Below, one piece after another: positions 49,265 to 59,011 of a stretch of DNA of 60,203 nt; positions within the stretch are counted from its first letter, which is position 1; each line of letters begins with the position of its first letter. Source of the DNA: an uncultured Actinomycetes bacterium (GTDB lineage Bacteria > Actinomycetota > Actinomycetes > Nanopelagicales > Nanopelagicaceae); contig CAIMMQ010000122.1 of assembly GCA_903842675.1 (NCBI GenBank), forward strand, positions 1 through 60,203. Reading direction: 5' to 3'. The notes under the pieces were generated by a model. It saw nothing but the letters and a program-made list of their open reading frames with translations. It was not told where the DNA came from and made no database searches. The position numbers and the translations under genes are program-made.

Positions 49265-50014
49265 TTAAAGAGTCGCCATGACCTCATCAGAAACATCAAA
49301 GTTTCCATAAACGTTCTGCACATCATCCAACTCTTCGATGGCATCGATCAAGGCAAAGACTTTTGTTGCGCCATCTGCATCTAGCGGAATCGAAAGCGTT
49401 GGCAAAAATGAAGTATCTGCCGATTCGTAATCAATACCTGCGCCTTGAAGTGCGGTGCGAACTGCTACTAAGTCACTTGGCTCGCTAACAATTTCGAAGG
49501 ACTCCCCTAAATCATTTACCTCTTCAGCGCCAACATCCAAAACATGTTCCAAAATTTTGTCTTCATTGATGTCAGATTTCTTAGCAACAATTATTACGCC
49601 CTTGCGATTAAACATGTAAGAAACTGAGCCAGGATCTGCCATGTTCCCACCGTTGCGCGTTACTGCTACACGAACTTCGGAGGCAGCCCGGTTGCGGTTA
49701 TCAGATAGACATTCAATCAAAAGTGCTACGCCATTTGGACCGTAACCTTCATACATAATTGTCTGCCAGTCCGCGCCGCCAGATTCCAATCCTGCGCCAC
49801 GTTTTACCGCACGATCAATATTGTCAGCTGGCACCGAGCTCTTCTTGGCCTTTGCAATTGCATCGAAGAGGGTTGGGTTTCCGGAAATATCTGCGCCACC
49901 ATTTCGAGCCGCAACTTCAATTCCCTTAATTAACTTGGCGAAGTTTTTCGCACGTCTGGAATCAATGATCGCCTTTTTATGTTTCGTGGTTGCCCATTTG
50001 GAATGGCCGGACAC
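49265..50014 (-). CDS. yebC: YebC/TACO1-family protein
   Basis: A 249-aa member of the YebC family, named in different bacteria as transcription regulators or as translation factors that relieve proline stalling. It has the hallmark start [20 protein letters not shown] and [23 protein letters not shown] 50014 is the start with GGGAG 6 bases upstream. It heads the yebC-ruvC-ruvA-ruvB-secD-secF run; the 95-bp gap upstream probably holds the promoter. Confidence 0.94.
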   Translation of the reverse strand: MSGHSKWATTKHKKAIIDSRRAKNFAKLIKGIEVAARNGGADISGNPTLFDAIAKAKKSSVPADNIDRAVKRGAGLESGGADWQTIMYEGYGPNGVALLIECLSDNRNRAASEVRVAVTRNGGNMADPGSVSYMFNRKGVIIVAKKSDINEDKILEHVLDVGAEEVNDLGESFEIVSEPSDLVAVRTALQGAGIDYESADTSFLPTLSIPLDADGATKVFALIDAIEELDDVQNVYGNFDVSDEVMATL

Positions 50015-50109
50015 TTTTCACTCCCTTTAATTGAACCGCTAATCGAGTTAGGATTTAGCTGCGAAATAAATATAGTCAGACAATACTTTATTTCAGAGTC
50101 TATTTCCGA

Positions 50110-50700
50110 CTACTTCTTGCAAATTTCCTCAACAAAGTAGCGATGTACTCGAAAATCCCCCGTTAATTCTGGGTGAAAGGCGGTCGCAAGAACCTTGCCC
50201 TCCCGTACGGCAACTGGATGGGAATTGCCTTCGATTTCTACTTTAGCGAGAACTTCAACGTTTGGACCGCAACTCTCTACCCAAGGCGCTCGTATAAAAA
50301 CGCCTCGCACTTTTGGTTCGGTAATTCCCTTGAAATCTAAATCTGCTTCGAATGAATCGACCTGTCGACCAAAAGCATTTCGCTTAACGACCATATCAAT
50401 TCCACCAAAACTGTCTTGGCCTGATGCTGGGTCCTGGATGGATTTCGCAACCAGAATCATTCCTGCGCAAGAACCATAGGTAGGCATCCCATTTGATATT
50501 CGGTCAGAGATTAGATCGAATAGATTGAAACTTTTTGCCAATTTACTAATTGTTGTGGATTCACCGCCCGGAATTACCAGCGCATCAATAGCCACAATTT
50601 CTTCGGCAGTTTTGACAGCAACAGCGCCGATACCGATTTCGGCTAGAGCAACCATGTGCTCTCGGAAATCTCCTTGTAATGCTAGAACGCCAATGCGCAT
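50110..50700 (-). CDS. pdxT: Pyridoxal 5'-phosphate synthase glutaminase subunit
   Basis: Releases ammonia from glutamine for PdxS. The 196-aa class I amidotransferase has RIGVLALQGDFREH, GGEST (45-49), nucleophile Cys78 in GSCAGMIL and the His/Glu pair in FHPELTGD. It lies 23 bp after pdxS. Confidence 0.96.
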   Translation of the reverse strand: MRIGVLALQGDFREHMVALAEIGIGAVAVKTAEEIVAIDALVIPGGESTTISKLAKSFNLFDLISDRISNGMPTYGSCAGMILVAKSIQDPASGQDSFGGIDMVVKRNAFGRQVDSFEADLDFKGITEPKVRGVFIRAPWVESCGPNVEVLAKVEIEGNSHPVAVREGKVLATAFHPELTGDFRVHRYFVEEICKK

Positions 50701-50723
50701 TTGAATCTAATCGTGGTTAACGA

Positions 50724-51626
50724 TTACCAACCACGCTCTGCGAGACGATGAGGTACTGGGATATCAGCAACATTGATACCAACCATAGCCTCACCAAGTC
50801 CACGTGATGCTTCGGCAACAATCTTTGCGTCCGTGTAATAGGTAGTCGCTTTTACGCAAGCTGCTGCGCGCTTTGCTGGATCGCCAGATTTAAAGATTCC
50901 GGATCCCACGAAAACACCGTCGGCGCCAAGTTGCATCATCATTGCGGCGTCGGCTGGTGTTGCAATGCCGCCAGCAGTGAAGAGAACAACGGGCAATTTT
51001 CCAGTTTGTGCAACTTCTTTTACCAGTGCGTATGGAGCAGATAATTCCTTAGCCGCAACATAAAGTTCATCATCGCGCATTGAAGTCAGGCGACGAATCT
51101 CAGAGCCAATTTTGCGCATATGCGTTGTTGCATTTGAAACATCACCAGTTCCGGCTTCACCCTTTGAGCGAATCATGGCTGCGCCTTCGTTGATGCGACG
51201 AAGCGCTTCCCCAAGATTGGTTGCTCCACACACGAAAGGAATAGTGAAATTCCATTTATCAATATGATGTTCGTAATCCGCTGGAGTCAAAACTTCTGAT
51301 TCATCAATGTAATCAACATTCAAACTTTGAATAACTTGTGCCTCGGCAAAGTGACCAATACGAACTTTTGCCATAACAGGAATTGAAACGGCTTTTTGGA
51401 TTGCCTCAATCATGTCTGGGTCTGACATTCTAGAAACGCCACCCTGGGCACGAATGTCTGCAGGTACGCGCTCTAACGCCATAACGGCAACAGCGCCCGC
51501 ATCTTCCGCAATCTTTGCTTGCTCAACATTGACGACATCCATGATGACGCCACCCTTTAACATTTCGGCCATACCGCGTTTTACGCGAGCGGTACCGACT
51601 TCATTTGCATTTGACTGAGACATCAA
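50724..51626 (-). CDS. pdxS: Pyridoxal 5'-phosphate synthase lyase subunit
   Basis: Makes PLP directly from ribose 5-phosphate, glyceraldehyde 3-phosphate and ammonia. The 300-aa TIM barrel has [20 protein letters not shown], the active-site Lys region [14 protein letters not shown] and [23 protein letters not shown] 51626 is preceded by AGGAG. The upstream gap carries four copies of a 9-bp direct repeat. Confidence 0.97.
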   Translation of the reverse strand: MMSQSNANEVGTARVKRGMAEMLKGGVIMDVVNVEQAKIAEDAGAVAVMALERVPADIRAQGGVSRMSDPDMIEAIQKAVSIPVMAKVRIGHFAEAQVIQSLNVDYIDESEVLTPADYEHHIDKWNFTIPFVCGATNLGEALRRINEGAAMIRSKGEAGTGDVSNATTHMRKIGSEIRRLTSMRDDELYVAAKELSAPYALVKEVAQTGKLPVVLFTAGGIATPADAAMMMQLGADGVFVGSGIFKSGDPAKRAAACVKATTYYTDAKIVAEASRGLGEAMVGINVADIPVPHRLAERGW

Positions 51627-51645
51627 GGCTCCTGTGCTATTTATG

Positions 51646-51681
51646 TTGAACTAGTTGAACTAGCTGATCTAGGTGAACTTA
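51646..51681. repeat. Four tandem 9-bp repeats upstream of pdxS
   Basis: TTGAACTAG, TTGAACTAG, CTGATCTAG and GTGAACTTA stand head to tail with no spacers, 20 bp before the pdxS start; the first two copies are exact. On the minus strand an ATAAAT/TAAATA follows, which could be the -10 element. Direct repeats next to a pdxS promoter resemble the binding sites of MocR-type activators (PdxR), but no such regulator is in the window. Confidence 0.6.
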
Positions 51682-51692
51682 GGCTCCCAAGT

Positions 51693-52721
51693 CTACTTTG
51701 AACTTGGTGATGGTGTCGCCGCGATTACAGGCGGGAATTCAAAGGCTGGATCGTGATCGGTTAGTGCAATCCAGACTTGGCCATCGGCGAATTTGGCCGC
51801 GGAGCCATCGGTTAATGTCCAAATGGTTCCAGCCGTAGCCACCGGACGTTGCCATTTAATTGCAAAAGCCTTGCCATCCCGAAGCAAATAGCCGGTACCG
51901 GTTCCGACGGTGTTGCTAAACGGGGTTATACCGCCAACCTTGTCATGATAAATGGAATCAGTAATCGGAACGATTTGGATAACAAAATTCGCAGACCCTA
52001 GCTGCTTACCATTTCCATCTAGATCTGGCTTACCTGCATAGAAAATGAGCCAACGCTTCTCCGTGCTTGACCATTTAACTTCATAACGCGAAGCCGGCCA
52101 ATGAATGGCAACGCCCAAAATATTTTTCGACAAGGTTGCTGTTGTAGGCGCCGAACCAAATTGCCACCCGACTGATTTCACGATGTCAATGTTTTTCTTC
52201 TCAGTCTCTATCGTCTTTTGCAACAGAGCGTTAGCATCCAAAAACATATTAGTAGGCTCAGATCTGGAGGGATCTCTTGAATATATTGTCGGTGGATTGC
52301 GCTCGGCACCAATATTTTCCAGATTTGCTGCAGCTAATACCGGCAGCATCTTCTTTTGGGCGCCGCTGAATGCAAAACCGACGTGGCCATATTGTGCCAA
52401 AATATCAATATCGCTAATTCGGGCAGATCTAATTGGTCCGATTGATCGCGGTATGACGTTGCTAAATATCGCAGCGAGACGAGTTAGCCCACCCTCTACT
52501 TGTTCGATATAAATAACATCAGCGTTTTCGAGACCGATTTGTGGATGAGCTTGTGGTGTGTCATCAATCTTTACCGCAAGTACCGGACCATTTTTCCCAG
52601 GTAAATTAGTTAATACGTTGTGCTCTACTTTTTTCGGAATTATCGAACTGACAAGTTTCGTTGGCGACGCACATGAAGTAAGCAGCCCCGCTAGGACTAA
52701 CGCAACCAAAATTCGTTTCAT
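51693..52721 (-). CDS. DUF3048 (YerB-like) lipoprotein
   Basis: A 342-aa secreted lipoprotein: signal peptide with lipobox LTSC, Cys17. The mature region contains the DUF3048 pattern LAVKIDDTPQAHPQIGLENADVIYIEQVEGG followed by RLAAIFSNVIPRSIGPIRSAR, split here as key residues KIDD, ENADV and GPIRSAR. Homologues such as Bacillus YerB are cell-surface proteins of unknown role. Its ATG overlaps the LemA-like gene stop by 4 bp, tying it to the membrane-lipid cluster upstream. Confidence 0.85.
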   Translation of the reverse strand: MKRILVALVLAGLLTSCASPTKLVSSIIPKKVEHNVLTNLPGKNGPVLAVKIDDTPQAHPQIGLENADVIYIEQVEGGLTRLAAIFSNVIPRSIGPIRSARISDIDILAQYGHVGFAFSGAQKKMLPVLAAANLENIGAERNPPTIYSRDPSRSEPTNMFLDANALLQKTIETEKKNIDIVKSVGWQFGSAPTTATLSKNILGVAIHWPASRYEVKWSSTEKRWLIFYAGKPDLDGNGKQLGSANFVIQIVPITDSIYHDKVGGITPFSNTVGTGTGYLLRDGKAFAIKWQRPVATAGTIWTLTDGSAAKFADGQVWIALTDHDPAFEFPPVIAATPSPSSK

Positions 52722-53224
52722 AGAATGTCATCTTCGAAGGCATACCTCATAGGAAGCGGAGCATGCCCAGCCAATCTGAAAGTTCTAAAAATGAATTGAG
52801 AGCGAAGATTGCGGGCTGTGTTAACCGCTTCGGTATGAATTGTTATTCCAACCGAAATTTTTTCGGTAATTCGAACTAGCCCGGCCAAGATATCGCTTTC
52901 ACTCTCTGTTGTAGTCGCCATATCTTGCGTGCGGATGAGTTTAAGAGTTTCGGATAACGCGCTTTCGGCGTCGCTGCGCTCAATAATATTTGCTTCTCGG
53001 GCCTGGTAGGCGGCCGCAGTTAATAGAAAACTCGTCGCGGGATCGATCGCGGCAAAGTGCGATATTTCAAGTGCTATCGCGGCACGTCGCTGTAACAAAG
53101 CATCTAGATGTTCCCAGGAAGTTTCAACTCGATGGTGCAACCGGTCAAGTCGTGAGGCAAGGAATGATAAATACCAGGCACCAAGTAATAGCGCGAACAC
53201 AATAATTAATATGGTTTTAGTCAT
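52718..53224 (-). CDS. LemA-like membrane protein
   Basis: A 168-aa protein with a single N-terminal membrane helix (about residues 3-20) followed by a long helical region whose start, RLDRLHHRVETSWEHLDALL then QRRAA, resembles LemA proteins. It is shorter and weaker than classical LemA. Similar proteins stand between the PimA gene and pdxS in other actinobacteria. No function is known. It overlaps the PimA-like gene by 8 bp. Confidence 0.6.
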   Translation of the reverse strand: MTKTILIIVFALLLGAWYLSFLASRLDRLHHRVETSWEHLDALLQRRAAIALEISHFAAIDPATSFLLTAAAYQAREANIIERSDAESALSETLKLIRTQDMATTTESESDILAGLVRITEKISVGITIHTEAVNTARNLRSQFIFRTFRLAGHAPLPMRYAFEDDIL

Positions 53225-54389
53225 TTGCTCGCAATCGATTCCAGAAACGATTATCAGAGGCGAGGCTCACGCGACTATTTCCAACCAGCGCCAATTCATA
53301 AACAGAGAGTATCTGTGAACCAACTACATCCCAGTCAAATGTCATTGCTTTTTCGTAACCGGCCTGAGCCACGGCCGAACGATCTGTGTCCGCATCCAAT
53401 AACTTAACAATCTTGCGCGCCAAATCCGCGCTATCTTCATTCCGAAATAGTGCACCTGATTTTCCATCTTCGAGTAGCGCCTTGAAAGCAGGTAGATCAC
53501 TTGCAACAATTGGAGTTCGACAACTCATGGCTTCGGCCAAAATAATTCCGAATGATTCACCACCGGTATTGGGTGCCACATATAACGCAATGGATTTAAA
53601 GAATTGGCCCTTATCTTCTTCAGATAACCGGCCTACATAAGTAATGTGGCGCAAAATATGTTCTGGAATTTTCTTGGAGAAGTCTTCGAAATCTCCCGGC
53701 CCTGCAACCAGCACGTTTAGGTCCGGTTTTGATTTAAGAATTTCCGGAATCGCATCAATTAAAACTTGAAGGCCTTTTCTTGGTTCTTCAAACCTGCCGA
53801 TGAATCCGATGGTGTTAGCGCTCACCCATTCTGGTTTAGCTGGCGAGTGTTGAAATTTAGTTAAATTAATTCCATTGGGGATTACTACCGCTTCAGTTTC
53901 AAATCTATTTTTCAACGTTTGCCGAGCGGTTTCACTTACCGCAATTTTTGCAGTTATGCGTTCTATAAAAGGATTGAGCCCATTTCCGATCATGTTCATC
54001 GTTTTGTGGCGACTAATAGAGGCATGGAAGGTTGCCACCATTGGACCCTCCCCCGCCCAACCAGCCAACAAAGATAAGGATGGAATTGCTGGTTCGTGTA
54101 GATGCAATAAATCAAAATCACCTTGTGCGATCCATTGCTTTACCCGCGAAGATGCAAGTGGTCCAAAAATAACTCGCGCCACCGCTCCGTTATATGGAAT
54201 CGGAACTGGGCGACCAGCGGAAACTAGCCAGGGTTCGCTTAACGCAGATTCGTCAGTTACCGGAGCTAAAACTGAAATTTTATGTCCATGAGAAATCAAC
54301 CACTCTGCTAACTCCTTGATATGTATCTGCACGCCACCAGGAGTATCCCAACCATATGGACAAACCAAACCAATACTTAGTGACTTCAC
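53217..54389 (-). CDS. pimA: GT4 glycosyltransferase, PimA-like phosphatidylinositol mannosyltransferase
   Basis: Probably transfers the first mannose from GDP-mannose to phosphatidylinositol. The 390-aa GT-B enzyme has the acceptor-side loop SIGLVCPYGWDTPGGVQIH, a GRFEEPRKGL strand and the donor-binding EX7E motif in GGESFGIILAEAM. The open frame extends to 54446, but GTG 54389 overlaps the upstream stop as GTGA, has GAGG 6 bases upstream and gives the PimA N-terminus. Part of the thrS-HIT-pgsA-PatA-PimA order known from M. tuberculosis, which supports the assignment. Confidence 0.85.
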   Translation of the reverse strand: MKSLSIGLVCPYGWDTPGGVQIHIKELAEWLISHGHKISVLAPVTDESALSEPWLVSAGRPVPIPYNGAVARVIFGPLASSRVKQWIAQGDFDLLHLHEPAIPSLSLLAGWAGEGPMVATFHASISRHKTMNMIGNGLNPFIERITAKIAVSETARQTLKNRFETEAVVIPNGINLTKFQHSPAKPEWVSANTIGFIGRFEEPRKGLQVLIDAIPEILKSKPDLNVLVAGPGDFEDFSKKIPEHILRHITYVGRLSEEDKGQFFKSIALYVAPNTGGESFGIILAEAMSCRTPIVASDLPAFKALLEDGKSGALFRNEDSADLARKIVKLLDADTDRSAVAQAGYEKAMTFDWDVVGSQILSVYELALVGNSRVSLASDNRFWNRLRAND

Positions 54390-55276
54390 TCGCCACCTCG
54401 TTCCACAAAATCGCCATCTACCCAGATCCGCTGCAACATATGCCAATCTGTTGGTGAAGCGGTGATCTGCTTTGCAAATCTAGCCGCCATAACTTGAGTC
54501 ATAGCCGCAACTTTTTCTGCGTTTGTACCTGAACTAGGGATTGCAATTTCAGGTTCAAAGATGATTCGAATTCCTACTTTTTCATACTTAACATACGCGG
54601 TTATTAGCGGTGCCGAAGTTTGAATTGATAGTAAAGCAGGACCAGCGGGCATCTTCGCCGGAAAACCAGCAAAATTTGCCGGCACGCCAGAATTTGAAAG
54701 ATCGCGATCGGCAACTAATGCAACTAATTTGCCAGCCCGAAGTCGTTGTGACAGCGTGGCAGCGCTTCGAGAATTCAAATCCAAAACTTCCATCCCAATA
54801 GCCGTTCTGTATTGCAAAAACTTTCGAAATAATTTCTCTGGGTCCAAATGCTCGGCGACCGTAGTTAGTGGAATTCCGGAAGCACAAAAATATGCTCCGG
54901 CATGATCCCAATTACCAGCATGCGGCAGCGCAACTATGCAGCCGCGGCTAGCCTGGATGGGGTCACGAAGTAGATGCTCGCCTTCAACAACCACGGTTTT
55001 CAAAATGCGTTCATTGCTCCATGATGGAAAACGAAAGGTGTCACACCAATATCGAAGGTATGAGCGCATCCCTTCTTTTGTCAGATCGTTCAGTAAATCT
55101 GAACTTAATCCCGGTTTGATGCGGGCATAATTTGTCCGTAACCGGTCAACCTGTTTTCCATTTTTCTTATAGATAAAATCTGCAACACGATCTGCCAATT
55201 TATAGGCGCTGGCCTCTGGCAACAATCGGATAATCTTCCACGCGATTGCATAACCCCAGTATGTGAGAACGCTCAT
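54386..55276 (-). CDS. PatA-like phosphatidylinositol mannoside acyltransferase
   Basis: A 296-aa member of the LpxL/HtrB acyltransferase family. The catalytic H-x4-D is in LPHAGNWDHAGAY, and an N-terminal hydrophobic stretch should hold it at the membrane. Placed between the PgsA1-like and PimA-like genes, it corresponds to M. tuberculosis PatA, which acylates a mannose of PIM. Start ATG overlaps the pgsA stop as TAATG. Confidence 0.85.
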   Translation of the reverse strand: MSVLTYWGYAIAWKIIRLLPEASAYKLADRVADFIYKKNGKQVDRLRTNYARIKPGLSSDLLNDLTKEGMRSYLRYWCDTFRFPSWSNERILKTVVVEGEHLLRDPIQASRGCIVALPHAGNWDHAGAYFCASGIPLTTVAEHLDPEKLFRKFLQYRTAIGMEVLDLNSRSAATLSQRLRAGKLVALVADRDLSNSGVPANFAGFPAKMPAGPALLSIQTSAPLITAYVKYEKVGIRIIFEPEIAIPSSGTNAEKVAAMTQVMAARFAKQITASPTDWHMLQRIWVDGDFVERGGE

Positions 55277-55908
55277 TAATTGGAAGCCATCTTTAAAGAT
55301 TTAGAAACGATAAAAATTCGTTGCAGAGCGGTAAACACACTGGCTACGGCAAGTACCCAAATCCCAACGGCCATTGCCCAATCAACGCCATACCCAACTA
55401 GTGCGGTAGTGAGAAGAACAATAATTAGCCGCTCGGTTCGCTCTGCCAAGCCGCCGTCGCACTTGATATTCAAACTTTCCGCCCGTGCCTTGATGTAAGA
55501 AACCATGAAGCCAGCAACCAAGCTAATAAGAACTACTGGTGCCAAACGGTCATGTTTAGAAATTTCATACCAGAGAATTCCACCTATTACAGCGCTATCA
55601 CTTAAACGATCAAGAGTTGAATCAAGTAGAGCGCCAAAAGCGTTTGATCCCTTATTTGATAATCTCGCAATAGTTCCATCTAGCAGATCAAAAAGAACGA
55701 ACACTAAAACCCAAATTGTGCCAGCGAAGAAATGTCCGGACGGAAAGAAAATTAGCGCTGCCGCGATAGTTGCACCCGCGCCGATCAAACTCATGGCGTT
55801 AGCGGATATCCCAATACGAATTAAGCCACGGCAGAGTGGAGTAATCAATCTGGTGACTGGCGCGCGAAGTGATCCCTGTAGCATCATTCCCATCGTAGGC
55901 TTAGGCAT
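55276..55908 (-). CDS. pgsA1: CDP-alcohol phosphatidyltransferase, likely phosphatidylinositol phosphate synthase
   Basis: Joins CDP-diacylglycerol with an alcohol phosphate; by context probably inositol 1-phosphate. The 210-aa membrane protein has the family motif as LLDGTIARLSNKGSNAFG followed by LLDSTLDRLSD, with all the metal-binding aspartates. The frame is open to 56070, but ATG 55908 (MPKPTMGMMLQGSLRAPV) gives the normal length and avoids running over the start of the plus-strand gene at 55910. Confidence 0.85.
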   Translation of the reverse strand: MPKPTMGMMLQGSLRAPVTRLITPLCRGLIRIGISANAMSLIGAGATIAAALIFFPSGHFFAGTIWVLVFVLFDLLDGTIARLSNKGSNAFGALLDSTLDRLSDSAVIGGILWYEISKHDRLAPVVLISLVAGFMVSYIKARAESLNIKCDGGLAERTERLIIVLLTTALVGYGVDWAMAVGIWVLAVASVFTALQRIFIVSKSLKMASN

Positions 55909-55909
55909 T

Positions 55910-56500
55910 GTGAGCGACCTAATCTTCCCACCGATCGCCCCTAATTTGGGCGTAAGTATTGTGGGCAAAAATAGCGCTGGGCTTGCCAGAGATCTTGGCG
56001 TAAACCCGGTCGCACTTGAAGGCGCCGATGCCGGAATTTTTATTGTTAGCGCAAACGAGGGCATAAGCACCGAAGATGCGCAGCTCTGGTCACTGGCTCG
56101 AGAACTTTATATTCCTTCCTTAGTTGCCATAACCGAAATTGAGATGAGCGAAATTGATTTCGATGACATGGCCGCAATTGCAGCCCGGTTACTCGACCCC
56201 GTAGTCACACCTTATTTAGTACTACATGCTGAAGATGGATCGCCAAGTGCGCTGATAAATTTGGATTCACTTCAATTGAGCGATTACTCAACTGGCGTGC
56301 GCATTGTTAAAGAGAGCGATCCGGAACATAAAGTTTTAGTCTTTGAATTTCGCAAAGAATATTTAGAAGCGCTCGAAGAATTTGGCGCGGATGCATTCCA
56401 GCAGGGGTTGGCTTTCCCAGCAATCCCAGTTATTCCCAATTTGAAATTGGGTCTATACGAAATACTTTCTTACTTAGCTAAATTACCAAGCCGCAGCTAA
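55910..56500 (+). CDS. Orphan EF-G-type GTPase-domain remnant without P-loop
   Basis: A 196-aa protein that aligns by eye with the second half of an EF-G GTPase domain and nothing else. GADAGIFIVSANEGISTEDA and ELYIPSLVAITEIE correspond to the EF-G region around strands 4-6, DGSPSALINLDSLQLSDYS to the G-prime insertion, and the end, LGLYEILSYLAKLPS, to the last helix of the G domain. The P-loop, switch I, DTPGH and NKxD are all missing or changed (the last reads TEIE), so it should not bind GTP normally. GTG 55910 is the assumed start, one base from the divergent pgsA start; GTG 55961 is an alternative. It converges with the HIT gene (18-bp overlap). Whether it is a conserved family or a relic is unknown to me. 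Confidence 0.7.
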   Translation: MSDLIFPPIAPNLGVSIVGKNSAGLARDLGVNPVALEGADAGIFIVSANEGISTEDAQLWSLARELYIPSLVAITEIEMSEIDFDDMAAIAARLLDPVVTPYLVLHAEDGSPSALINLDSLQLSDYSTGVRIVKESDPEHKVLVFEFRKEYLEALEEFGADAFQQGLAFPAIPVIPNLKLGLYEILSYLAKLPSRS

Positions 56501-57013
56501 TTCGGCTCTGGTTTCTGCAAGCAACTGTGGCAAAACTTTGGTCTGCCCAATCAGCGGCATAAAGTTTGAATCTCCACCCCATCTAGGCACAACGTGTTGA
56601 TGAATATGATCTGCAACCCCAGCGCCAGAAACGGCGCCTTGATTCATGCCAAGATTGAATCCATCAGCACCACTTACCTTACGAATAGTTTTCATAGCGT
56701 GTGCGGAGAGTTCTAGAATTTCATTTCGCTCTTCATCATTGAGATCAGTCAGATCGGCAACATGGCGATTAGCGCAGATCAATACATGACCCGCGTTATA
56801 GGGATAAAGATTCATAACCACATACGCTGTTTTACCTCGGGCAACAATCAAACCTTCGGCGTCAGTTAACTTTGGAATCCGACAAAATGGACATTCAATA
56901 TCGTTACCTGGAAGTGGTCGATTCTCTCCCGATAAATAACTCATACGGTGCGGTGCCCATAAACGTTCCCATCGATCAGGCATACCTACCCCGCCGATTG
57001 ATTCCTTGCTCAT
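56483..57013 (-). CDS. HIT-family nucleotide hydrolase/phosphorylase
   Basis: A 176-aa protein with a zinc-ribbon-like ECPFCRIP near the start and the HIT catalytic triad in ADHIHQHVVPRW. The M. tuberculosis protein at the same place, between thrS and pgsA1, is reported as a diadenosine tetraphosphate phosphorylase; the same activity is likely here. It starts two bases after the thrS stop. Confidence 0.88.
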   Translation of the reverse strand: MSKESIGGVGMPDRWERLWAPHRMSYLSGENRPLPGNDIECPFCRIPKLTDAEGLIVARGKTAYVVMNLYPYNAGHVLICANRHVADLTDLNDEERNEILELSAHAMKTIRKVSGADGFNLGMNQGAVSGAGVADHIHQHVVPRWGGDSNFMPLIGQTKVLPQLLAETRAELAAAW

Positions 57014-57015
57014 AA

Positions 57016-59007
57016 TCAGATCTGTTCGCGGTTAGCGATCGTCTTAAGAATTTCGGCAATCGCATCATCAATTGAAATGCCGTTCTTCTGTTCGCCATTT
57101 CGATACCTGAAGGAAACAGCGCTAGCGGCTTGGTCTTCTTCTCCTGCGATCATCATGAAAGGAATTTTCTCTAATTGCGCGTTACGAACCTTCTTCTGCA
57201 TACGATCGTCGGAAGAATCGATATCTACTCTAATTCCAGCCTTCTTCATCTTTGCAACAACTTCTTCAAGGTAAGGAATGTAGGTATCCGCAACTGGGAT
57301 CGCTCGAACTTGTACTGGCGCGAGCCATGGTGGAAATGCGCCCGCGTAATGTTCAGTTAGAACGCCAAAGAATCTTTCAATAGAACCGAATAACGCACGA
57401 TGAATCATCACTGGTTGTTGGCGCGAACCATCTGGCGCAACATATTCAAGATCAAATCTTTGTGGAAGTTGGAAATCTACTTGGATCGTGGACATCTGCC
57501 AGGTGCGACCAATTGCATCCTTTGCTTGAACTGAAATCTTCGGTCCGTAAAAAGCTGCACCTTCGGGATCCAAAACTAATTCGAGGTTCTGTTTCTCCGC
57601 CGAAGTTCGGAGCGCATTTGTTGCCGCCTCCCAATCCACATCACTGCCGACAGATTTAGCTGGGTTGCGAGTAGAAAGTTCTAGATAGAAATCAGTTAAG
57701 CCGTAATCGCGCAATAAATTTAAAACGAATGTCAGCAAACTATCGAGTTCGCCCAACATCTGATCTTTCGTGCAATAAATATGCGCATCATCTTGGGTAA
57801 AACCACGCGCACGAGTTAATCCATGGATAACGCCTGATTTTTCATAGCGATAGACAGTTCCAAATTCGAAGAGGCGAAGTGGTAATTCACGGTAGGACCT
57901 AGAGCCGGATTTGTAAATTAAATTATGGAATGGGCAGTTCATCGGCTTCATGTAGTACTTCTGGCCAGCTCGTTTAATAGTGCCATCCGCATGATGTTCT
58001 TCATCCATGATCATTGGCGGGTACATACCTTCGGAGTACCAATCCAAGTGACCGGACGTTTCAAAGAGCGCCGCCTTGGTTAAATGCGGTGAATACACAA
58101 ATTGGTAATTCTCTTCTTCGTGACGACGTCTTGAATAATCTTCCATTGCGCGACGAATAATTCCGCCCTTTGGATGGAATACCGCCAGACCAGAACCGAT
58201 CTCCTCTGGAAACGAAAAGAGATCCAATTCAGTTCCAAGCCGACGGTGGTCGCGCTTCTCGGCTTCTGCAAGAAGATTTAGGTATTCATCTAATCTCTCT
58301 TGAGATGGCCAAGCGGTTCCGTAAATTCTTTGAAGCATTGGGTTCTTCTCAGAGCCCCGCCAATATGCCGCAGCAGTACGCATCAACTTAAATGCTGGAA
58401 TTAACTTTGTCGAAGGCAGATGTGGTCCACGGCAAAGATCACTCCATGCAGGTTGTCCATCGCGCCCCAAATTGTCATAAATAGTTAATTCGCCGCCGCC
58501 AACTTCAACACTAGATTCATCGTCGCTATTTGTGGATTTAAGACCAACCAATTCGCATTTGTAGGGTTCGTGAGCTAACTCGGCTAGCGCTTCTTTTTCT
58601 GTAACAACACGTCTGCGAAACCGCTGTCCTGCCTTAATAATTTTGCGCATCGCCGACTCTAATTTTTCTAAGTCATCAGGCGTGAAAGGTTTTGCTGGAT
58701 CAAAGTCATAGTAGAAACCATCTGTAACGGGCGGTCCAATTCCAAGCTTTGTGTCTGGGAAAACTTCTTGTACCGCTTGAGCAAGTACGTGCGCGGTTGA
58801 ATGTCGAAGAACTGCGAGACCTTGAGGTGAATCAATCGCGACTGATTGCACAACATCTCCGTCAACAACTTCACTCCATAAATCACGGAGTTCGCCATTA
58901 ATCGTGCAGACCACAATTTCTGGACGCTGCTCGAAGAAGTGAGTCGGGCGCGCATCGGATTCAACGGAGGTCATAACTCCGTCAACGCTCACCTTTATCT
59001 GGGCCAT
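57016..59007 (-). CDS. thrS: Threonine-tRNA ligase
   Basis: Charges tRNA-Thr and edits Ser. The 663-aa protein has TGS ([17 protein letters not shown]), the editing domain with [18 protein letters not shown], a catalytic core with zinc Cys in [16 protein letters not shown] and motif 2 [20 protein letters not shown], and an anticodon domain. No T-box fits: only four bases separate it from pabC. Confidence 0.96.
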   Translation of the reverse strand: MAQIKVSVDGVMTSVESDARPTHFFEQRPEIVVCTINGELRDLWSEVVDGDVVQSVAIDSPQGLAVLRHSTAHVLAQAVQEVFPDTKLGIGPPVTDGFYYDFDPAKPFTPDDLEKLESAMRKIIKAGQRFRRRVVTEKEALAELAHEPYKCELVGLKSTNSDDESSVEVGGGELTIYDNLGRDGQPAWSDLCRGPHLPSTKLIPAFKLMRTAAAYWRGSEKNPMLQRIYGTAWPSQERLDEYLNLLAEAEKRDHRRLGTELDLFSFPEEIGSGLAVFHPKGGIIRRAMEDYSRRRHEEENYQFVYSPHLTKAALFETSGHLDWYSEGMYPPMIMDEEHHADGTIKRAGQKYYMKPMNCPFHNLIYKSGSRSYRELPLRLFEFGTVYRYEKSGVIHGLTRARGFTQDDAHIYCTKDQMLGELDSLLTFVLNLLRDYGLTDFYLELSTRNPAKSVGSDVDWEAATNALRTSAEKQNLELVLDPEGAAFYGPKISVQAKDAIGRTWQMSTIQVDFQLPQRFDLEYVAPDGSRQQPVMIHRALFGSIERFFGVLTEHYAGAFPPWLAPVQVRAIPVADTYIPYLEEVVAKMKKAGIRVDIDSSDDRMQKKVRNAQLEKIPFMMIAGEEDQAASAVSFRYRNGEQKNGISIDDAIAEILKTIANREQI

Positions 59008-59011
59008 GTAG

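Noticed and set aside
54390-54446. N-terminal extension of the PimA-like protein
   Set aside because: It lies inside the 3' end of the acyltransferase gene and lacks similarity to PimA; the GTGA overlap start is better supported.
55505-55909. N-terminal 135 codons of a long plus-strand open frame
   Set aside because: It is antisense to the membrane domain of the pgsA1-like gene and has shadow-like composition; only the part from about 55910 resembles a real protein.
55909-56070. N-terminal extension of the pgsA1-like protein
   Set aside because: It would lie antisense to the EF-G-like gene and make the protein longer than the family; ATG 55908 fits better.
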